From Acidiphilium sp. CAG:727 (GTDB lineage Bacteria; Bacillota; Clostridia; Christensenellales; Borkfalkiaceae), in NCBI GenBank assembly GCA_000437515.1, contig FR898493.1:84626-105325 (forward strand): DNA of 20,700 nt, given 5' to 3'. The notes under the pieces are model-generated. The model did no database searches. It saw only the letters and a list, made by a program, of their open reading frames with translations, and was not told where the DNA came from. The translations under genes were made by a program, and so were the position numbers. This document shows, piece after piece, positions 16,261 to 20,700 of the stretch; positions within the stretch are counted from its first letter, which is position 1, and each line of letters starts with the position of its first letter.

Positions 16261-16289
16261 ATAATACCATATTATTCCTGCGATTGCAA
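16261..16289 (-). promoter_or_regulatory. Probable sigma-A promoter of the rimP-nusA-infB operon
   Basis: On the minus strand, TTGCAA (16284-16289) and TATTAT (16261-16266) are 17 nt apart. TGG directly before the -10 box gives an extended -10 element. The expected start near 16254 gives a leader of about 65 nt that contains the hairpin at 16208-16233. Confidence 0.65.
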
Positions 16290-16294
16290 GCGTT

Positions 16295-17827
16295 TTAATC
16301 GCCGTCGGGCAAACTTTTTTGCGTTTCGGCAAGTTTTATAAGCATTTTCGCCGTCGCGTGAGCGTCGGACAAGGCTCTGTGGTGCAAAAACTCGATTCCG
16401 TAGTAATCGCATACGGTATTAAGTTTATGGTTTTTAAGAGCAGGCAGAACGGATTTAGACAAAGCGTAAGTGTCTATCCCCGGATTTTTGAAAATATAGT
16501 CCTCTTTCGACGCGAGAAATTTTATAAATTTATAATCGAATTCTATGTTATGCGCGACGAAAGTATAACCGTCGCAATATTTATAAAAGTCCGCGATTAC
16601 GTCTTTGAAAACGGGCGCGTCTTTTACCATTTCGTCGTCTATGCCCGTTATGCGCGTAATTTCTTCGCTTATTTCGCGTTCGGGATTTATAAGAGTCTGA
16701 AATTTATCGATAATCTTACCGTCTTCTATTCTTACCGCGCCGATTTCGGTTATCTTATCGCCCGTAAGGAACGAAAGCCCCGTCGTTTCTATATCCACCA
16801 CTACGAATTTTCTTCCGATAAGACACGGTTCTACGGGCTTTTCGACCGCAAACAGATTTGCCTGACTTACGTCTTCTATCGTCGACGGTGAAATAAGCGA
16901 ATAATACTGTGGAACGGGTTTACCTTTTCTTTCGACGGGTTTGAAATCGGACGGAAAACTGCAAAACGACAAATCGCGGATTATATAACTCGGACTGCCG
17001 TTGAAAGTGGTAAGATCTCCGCGGGTTAAAATCTGCGTTCCGACGTTGATTTTGTCGATTTTTTTCTCTTTTTCTTTGGTTAAAAATACCTTACCCTGAA
17101 TTTTAGCCGTCGTATCGCTGAATTCGAATACGTAAAAAGTCTTACCCTTTTTTGATTCTTTTTGCGTTATCGACGATACCGTACCGGCAAAAGAAACATC
17201 GCCCGAAACGAGTTCCGCGTCCGCCATATATATAGCCGTACCTTCGATGTCTTCGCCCCATAATTTAACGGGATCGGCAACGCGCAGAGAACGCACGCTT
17301 ATGGCGGCGAAATCGGCTGCGTTCGTCTTGACTTTCATTACGTCGAGATCGACTTCGGCTCTGCCCTTCGTTTCGATTACGCCCGAAAATTTTCCGCAAT
17401 AAATTTCCGAAAGATAGCCGTTAATCGCTTCGATAACCTTATTGTTTACGAAATAATCGTAGGCGTCGTCGTGGACTTTTATCGTATAACTGCATCCGTC
17501 GCCGTCGTTTTGAGCGATAACGTCGTCTTTCTCGACCGAGTGAGCCGCCGCCTTATATTCTTTTTCTAAAAACTCAAGCACCGATTTGGCGACGAGTTCG
17601 CCGTCGGCGAGAATCTTCGATACCGTTACTTCTCCGACTGTAAATCCAAGCGGCAACGCCCGCGCCACCGCCTCGCGTACAAGGTCGTATACGGCGTCGG
17701 AAACCGCTTTATCGCATATAACTTCCGCATCCACCGCCCGATTGGTTTTATGTACGGTCAACTTCTTTATTTTAGCGTTTTTAAGACTTTCGTCTATCAC
17801 TCGTATTTCGTTTTCAAGCGTCGACAA
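16295..17827 (-). CDS. PolC-derived protein: PolC N-terminal domain, OB fold and DEDDh exonuclease; no PHP or polymerase domain
   Basis: 510 residues against about 1,440 for PolC. Residues 18-31 (AKIKKLTVHKTNRA) match the start of B. subtilis PolC (GEIKKLTIHKASKS), and the PolC-type N-terminal region runs to about 165. An OB fold follows (about 195-290, with FEFSDTTAKIQGKVF). After a 45-residue linker comes a proofreading exonuclease (340-500) with all catalytic residues: D345 and E347 in VVDIETTG, D431 in HNIEFD, H483 and D488 in HHRALSDA. In PolC a split PHP domain surrounds the exonuclease and the polymerase core follows; both are missing, and the protein ends just after the exonuclease. 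The locus is where Bacillota carry polC (ispG - polC - rimP). The start is TTG 17827, overlapping ispG by 14 nt, with AAAGGA upstream; GTG at codon 10 is a poorer alternative. It probably acts as a 3'-5' exonuclease, perhaps as a separate proofreading subunit; the role is inferred. Confidence 0.92.
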   Translation of the reverse strand: MSTLENEIRVIDESLKNAKIKKLTVHKTNRAVDAEVICDKAVSDAVYDLVREAVARALPLGFTVGEVTVSKILADGELVAKSVLEFLEKEYKAAAHSVEKDDVIAQNDGDGCSYTIKVHDDAYDYFVNNKVIEAINGYLSEIYCGKFSGVIETKGRAEVDLDVMKVKTNAADFAAISVRSLRVADPVKLWGEDIEGTAIYMADAELVSGDVSFAGTVSSITQKESKKGKTFYVFEFSDTTAKIQGKVFLTKEKEKKIDKINVGTQILTRGDLTTFNGSPSYIIRDLSFCSFPSDFKPVERKGKPVPQYYSLISPSTIEDVSQANLFAVEKPVEPCLIGRKFVVVDIETTGLSFLTGDKITEIGAVRIEDGKIIDKFQTLINPEREISEEITRITGIDDEMVKDAPVFKDVIADFYKYCDGYTFVAHNIEFDYKFIKFLASKEDYIFKNPGIDTYALSKSVLPALKNHKLNTVCDYYGIEFLHHRALSDAHATAKMLIKLAETQKSLPDGD

Positions 17828-18857
17828 GTTCTTCTATTTCCTTTATAAATTCTTTTTCCACGTCGGAAAATGGTACTTTTTTATATACTTCGCCTTTTTT
17901 GAAAAATACGCAATATCCGCTGCCGCCCGCGACGCCGATGTCGCAATCTTTCGCCTCTCCCGGTCCGTTCACAACGCAACCCATTACCGCTATTTTAATC
18001 GGTTTACGAACGTTTGCCGTAAGTTTTTCGATTTTTTCGGCAAGAGAAATACTATCGTATTCCGTCCTTCCGCACGTCGGACACGATATTATTTCGGCGT
18101 AGTCGTTTTCCATGTTTACGCTTCGCAAAATTCTTTTCGCAACGTAAATCTCTTCTTCGGGGGCAGCGGCAAGAGATACGCGGATAGTATCGCCTATACC
18201 CTCGAGCAGAAGGGAGCCTATGCCGATCGCGCTTTTTACGGTTCCTCCCGATACGGTACCCGCTTCCGTTACTCCGACGTGCAACGGATAGTCCGTTTTT
18301 CGGCTGAGATATTCGTAAGTTTTTTTCGTAAGAGGAACAGACGAAGCCTTTGCCGAAATTACGATATTGTCAACCCCGTACTTTTCTAAGACGGCAACGT
18401 TTTTAAGCGCGCTTTCGGCAAGCGAAATTTCGTTTTTGCCGTACTGTTCGAGAAGCGATTTTTCTACGCTGCCCGAATTCGAACCCACTCTTACTGCCAC
18501 GCCCGAAGATTTAAGGGCTTTCGCCACTTCTTCGACGTTCTTTTCCGAACCGATATTCCCGGGATTTATCCTTATTTTATCGACGCCCGCTTCTATCGCG
18601 GAAAGTGCGTAACGATAATTGAAATGTATATCGGCAACGAGCGGAATGTTTATACCGCGTTTTATCGTTCTCAACGCTTTTATATCGTCATCGTCTTTTA
18701 CCGAAACTCTTATAATATCGCAACCGATATTCTCGAGGTCGAGTATCTGACGTATCACCTCGTCCGCTTTCGACGTCTTTATATTACACATTGACTGAAC
18801 GGCGATCTTATTGCCTCCGCCTATAGCCAGATTGCCTATACGAGCGACTTTACTCAT
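17814..18857 (-). CDS. ispG: 4-hydroxy-3-methylbut-2-en-1-yl diphosphate synthase IspG (GcpE)
   Basis: 347 residues, normal for the bacterial short form. It converts MEcPP to HMBPP in the MEP isoprenoid pathway, using a 4Fe-4S cluster. An N-terminal TIM barrel (with VAVQSM-like IAVQSMCN, RINPGN and VGVTEAG segments) is followed by the cluster domain with C259 and C262 in CPTCGR, C294 in MGCVVNGPGE, and E301. All ligands are present. The start overlaps the coaX stop (ATGA, 4 nt) and the end overlaps the PolC-like gene. In other Clostridia ispG directly precedes polC, so the synteny supports the PolC origin of the next gene. Confidence 0.97.
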   Translation of the reverse strand: MSKVARIGNLAIGGGNKIAVQSMCNIKTSKADEVIRQILDLENIGCDIIRVSVKDDDDIKALRTIKRGINIPLVADIHFNYRYALSAIEAGVDKIRINPGNIGSEKNVEEVAKALKSSGVAVRVGSNSGSVEKSLLEQYGKNEISLAESALKNVAVLEKYGVDNIVISAKASSVPLTKKTYEYLSRKTDYPLHVGVTEAGTVSGGTVKSAIGIGSLLLEGIGDTIRVSLAAAPEEEIYVAKRILRSVNMENDYAEIISCPTCGRTEYDSISLAEKIEKLTANVRKPIKIAVMGCVVNGPGEAKDCDIGVAGGSGYCVFFKKGEVYKKVPFSDVEKEFIKEIEELVDA

Positions 18858-19639
18858 TTCCTGTTCCCCGAATTCATTTCGTAGATGATACGCAGCCCGT
18901 TAAGAGTAAGCGTGGCGTCGAAAACGTCTATACACTCGGTTTCGTCGTAAATAAACTTACCCAGTCCGCCCGTAGCGATAACCTTGGCGTCGGCGCGATT
19001 CATCTCCTCTTTTATCTTGCTTACGATATTGCCTACAAGCCCCGAAAATCCGTATAAAACGCCCGCCTGCATACAGTTTACGGTGTTTTTTGCGATGATT
19101 GACGGCGGTTTTTCAAGTTCTATATTCGGCAGATTTGCAGTTCCGCCGACGAGAGAATCGAGCGAGCCTTTAATGCCGGGGGCGATAACTACGCCTATAA
19201 GTTCGCCTTTTTCCGAAATAATATCAAACGTCGTAGCCGTTCCGAAATCTATACATATTATAGGAGAGCCTATCCCGTAACGATTTATCGCGCTTACGCT
19301 GTCTACTATAATATCCGCGCCGACCTCCCGCGAATTATCCGCCTTTACGTTCAGCCCCGTCTTTACGCCGGGCCCTACTACTAACGGAGAATGTCCGAGA
19401 TAATCTCTGCACATGTGCTCCATAGTGTAGTTAAGAGAAGGAATAACCGACGACATGACAACGCCGTCTATATCTTCCCTTTCTATCCCGGCAGACTTCA
19501 ATAAATCTCTGACTATAACCCCGTATTCGTCGCTCGTCGCGTTTCTCTGCGAGGTAACGCGGAAAGTCGCTTTCAGTTCCTTTCCGTCGAAAATAGCGTA
19601 TTTTATATTGCTGTTGCCTATATCTATACAAAAAATCAT
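18854..19639 (-). CDS. coaX: Type III pantothenate kinase
   Basis: 261 residues from the chosen start, close to the 258 of B. subtilis CoaX. It phosphorylates pantothenate, the first committed step of CoA synthesis, and is insensitive to CoA feedback. ASKHA-fold motifs are seen: DIGNSN at residues 6-11, GADIIVDSVSA, DFGTATTFD and the IAPGIKGSLDSL segment. ATG 19639 overlaps the upstream stop codon as ATGA, fixing the start; an in-frame ATG at 19669 would add ten residues not seen in the family. The 3' end overlaps ispG by 4 nt. The transporter gene directly upstream probably supplies its substrate. Confidence 0.95.
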   Translation of the reverse strand: MIFCIDIGNSNIKYAIFDGKELKATFRVTSQRNATSDEYGVIVRDLLKSAGIEREDIDGVVMSSVIPSLNYTMEHMCRDYLGHSPLVVGPGVKTGLNVKADNSREVGADIIVDSVSAINRYGIGSPIICIDFGTATTFDIISEKGELIGVVIAPGIKGSLDSLVGGTANLPNIELEKPPSIIAKNTVNCMQAGVLYGFSGLVGNIVSKIKEEMNRADAKVIATGGLGKFIYDETECIDVFDATLTLNGLRIIYEMNSGNRK

Positions 19640-20229
19640 ACTTTTCTGACCGCCCTGATTACTCTGCAAACCGATGGCGCGAGTACCATATTCAACGCAA
19701 ATTCTATTAAAAAATTAACGCCCGCGCACAAAATAAATAAAAAATAAACGACGCTCGCGTTATTCGCGACAGCCATGGCATTTATAGAGTCGTACATCGT
19801 AAGCGCGCCTAAAATGAATATACCCGTGTTTACGATCGGCGCAACCGCAGCCGCAACGAAAACCGCGGCGAGTTCGCTTCTACTTTTTATGAGTTTATAC
19901 GCAAGTCCCGATAAAAATCCCGCGGCAATCGCTTTGATAAAGCACGTAAGCGCGGTCAGAAACGGGTGTTCGGTAAACAATACGTTCGTAAACGGATCCG
20001 CTCCCACAATGCCCATAATATAAGTTACCGCTCCGAAAACGAAACCTAAAAATGCGCCGTAAAGCGGACCTAAAACGATCGCCCCTACGACAATCGGTAT
20101 AAGAACGAAAGACAACCTGACCGCACCGATCGCAAAATAACTTCCGAAAATCTGCAATACGATTACGAGTGCCGTGAGCATTGCGAGCGCGGCTAATTTT
20201 TTAGCCGAAAAAAACTTCTCTTTTTCCAT
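19636..20229 (-). CDS. ECF transporter substrate-binding (S) subunit, probably for pantothenate
   Basis: 197 residues, nearly all hydrophobic, with about six membrane segments after a short basic cytoplasmic start (MEKEKFFSAKKLAALAMLTAL). This N-terminal AxxxAL pattern and the size fit ECF S components (ECF_trnsprt family), which bind a vitamin and work with shared EcfA/EcfA'/EcfT subunits encoded elsewhere. The strict 4-nt overlap with coaX suggests pantothenate as the substrate (PanT-like). Folate or another vitamin cannot be excluded from sequence alone, and no substrate-specific residues were identified. AGGAG lies 5 nt before ATG. First gene of the operon that continues through ispG. Confidence 0.87.
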   Translation of the reverse strand: MEKEKFFSAKKLAALAMLTALVIVLQIFGSYFAIGAVRLSFVLIPIVVGAIVLGPLYGAFLGFVFGAVTYIMGIVGADPFTNVLFTEHPFLTALTCFIKAIAAGFLSGLAYKLIKSRSELAAVFVAAAVAPIVNTGIFILGALTMYDSINAMAVANNASVVYFLFILCAGVNFLIEFALNMVLAPSVCRVIRAVRKV

Positions 20230-20322
20230 GTTGACTCCTATCGGATTTCATTTAAGAATATCCGTAAAAAAAATAGTATGTAATTACTTGGTCGAACCCT
20301 TGAAAGGTGCTCGCCGTTTATT

Positions 20323-20351
20323 ATTATACTTAAAATAAATTATTTTTACAA
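20323..20351 (-). promoter_or_regulatory. Probable sigma-A promoter of the ECF-coaX-ispG operon
   Basis: On the minus strand, TTGTAA (20346-20351) and consensus TATAAT (20323-20328) are 17 nt apart. The leader is about 90 nt and shows no recognisable riboswitch. The -35 box lies 14 nt from the -35 box of the divergent plus-strand promoter. Confidence 0.7.
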
Positions 20352-20365
20352 GTAAAAACCCGTCA

Positions 20366-20395
20366 TTCACAAAATTTAAGTTTATCGATTATAAT
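20366..20395 (+). promoter_or_regulatory. Probable sigma-A promoter of the Cys-rich peptide gene
   Basis: TTCACA (20366-20371, one base off consensus) and consensus TATAAT (20390-20395) are separated by 18 nt. The expected start is near 20402, where the hairpin at 20402-20427 begins. Confidence 0.7.
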
Positions 20396-20401
20396 GATAC
20401 T

Positions 20402-20427
20402 GATAGCGAAAATATTTCGCCGCTATC
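20402..20427 (+). promoter_or_regulatory. Hairpin at the 5' end of the Cys-rich peptide mRNA
   Basis: GATAGCG (20402-20408) can pair with CGCTATC (20421-20427). Alternatively GCGAAA (20406-20411) pairs with TTTCGC (20415-20420), with GATA/TATC closing below it. It begins at the predicted transcription start and ends 10 nt before the ribosome binding site. It may protect the 5' end of a short mRNA; this is inferred. Confidence 0.5.
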
Positions 20428-20452
20428 TTATTCTACGAGGAGGAATGTTTTT

Positions 20453-20662
20453 ATGACGAATTGTTTCGGCTTCGGCGACAACTGCTGTCTTTGGATGCTT
20501 ATCATCATATTGATTCTCTGCATTTGCAAAAACGGCTGCTTAAACGGCATAATCGACAAGATATGCAACTGCGGATGTTTGATTCCGCTTCTGCTCGTTC
20601 TTTGCTGCTGCAAAGGCGGCGACCGCTGCGGACCCGATTTCGGTTTCGGCGGCTGCAAATAA
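20453..20662 (+). CDS. Small Cys-rich membrane-associated peptide (high-cysteine HCB-like)
   Basis: 69 residues with 14 cysteines, many in CC, CCC and CxC groups. Two hydrophobic stretches (LWMLIIILILCI at about 13-24 and LIPLLLVL at about 42-49) could be membrane segments; the C-terminal tail is Gly/Cys-rich. A strong AGGAGG lies 9 nt before ATG, with promoter and 5' hairpin upstream. Short peptides of this look are common in Clostridia and are often labelled chorion class high-cysteine HCB protein 13, a name with no functional content. Metal or redox roles are conceivable but unsupported. It is the only plus-strand gene, divergent from the vitamin transporter operon, and a hairpin follows it at the window edge. 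Confidence 0.85.
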   Translation: MTNCFGFGDNCCLWMLIIILILCICKNGCLNGIIDKICNCGCLIPLLLVLCCCKGGDRCGPDFGFGGCK

Positions 20663-20682
20663 TCAAATACATAGAAGCGGTC

Positions 20683-20700
20683 GGCGAAATAATTTTCGCC
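20683..20700 (+). terminator. Probable terminator hairpin after the Cys-rich peptide gene
   Basis: A perfect 7-bp stem (GGCGAAA/TTTCGCC) with a 4-nt loop lies 20 nt after the stop. The window ends at the 3' arm, so the expected T tract cannot be seen. Confidence 0.5.

Noticed and set aside
16190..16294. Frameshifted remainder of polC downstream of the exonuclease domain
   Set aside because: The 105 nt between the stop and rimP are fully taken by promoter, hairpin and ribosome binding site. No PHP or polymerase motif is present in any frame.
19640..19669. Upstream in-frame ATG for coaX at 19669
   Set aside because: The family starts at the DIGNSN-containing strand, and the ATGA overlap at 19636-19639 is the expected coupling.

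Overview
The window looks like a chromosomal segment of an anaerobic-type Bacillota, most likely an uncultured member of the Clostridia. The evidence is the Gram-positive order ispG - (polC position) - rimP - nusA - rnpM/ylxR - ylxQ - infB - rbfA - nrnA - truB - ribF, strong AGGAGG-type ribosome binding sites, an MEP-pathway ispG, a type III pantothenate kinase and a Cys-rich membrane peptide of a kind common in Clostridia. All genes but one read on the minus strand. There are no rRNA or tRNA genes, CRISPR arrays or insertion sequences, and gene packing is tight.

Layout, in order of minus-strand transcription (right to left). (1) 20229-16295: an ECF transporter S subunit (probably pantothenate), coaX, ispG and a 510-residue PolC-derived protein form one operon with overlapping ends behind a sigma-A-like promoter. 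(2) 16189-6988: the rimP-nusA-rnpM-ylxQ-infB-rbfA-nrnA-truB-ribF operon, for translation and transcription factors, RNA maturation and flavin cofactors. It ends with an endonuclease IV-like TIM-barrel gene. Its promoter is followed by a terminator hairpin directly before the rimP ribosome binding site. (3) 6884-3172: a heterodimeric ABC exporter with its own promoter and terminator. (4) 3032-1770: a lone L-rhamnose isomerase gene with its own promoter and terminator. (5) 1710-1: two G3E/CobW-type GTPases. The first has a His/Asp-rich metal-binding insert; the second is cut by the window edge. The only plus-strand gene, 20453-20662, encodes a 69-residue peptide with 14 cysteines and is divergent from operon 1.

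The most unusual item is the gene at 16295-17827. It sits where polC is expected and keeps the PolC N-terminal domain, OB fold and an intact DEDDh proofreading exonuclease, but has no PHP domain and no polymerase. It ends cleanly, with no polymerase-coding remnant before rimP. This points to a replicase split into pieces, or to a PolC remnant reused as a separate proofreading factor. Other points worth a look are the probable NusA-type attenuator before rimP, a possibly structured 200-nt spacer between infB and rbfA, and near-identical hairpins flanking the Cys-rich gene.
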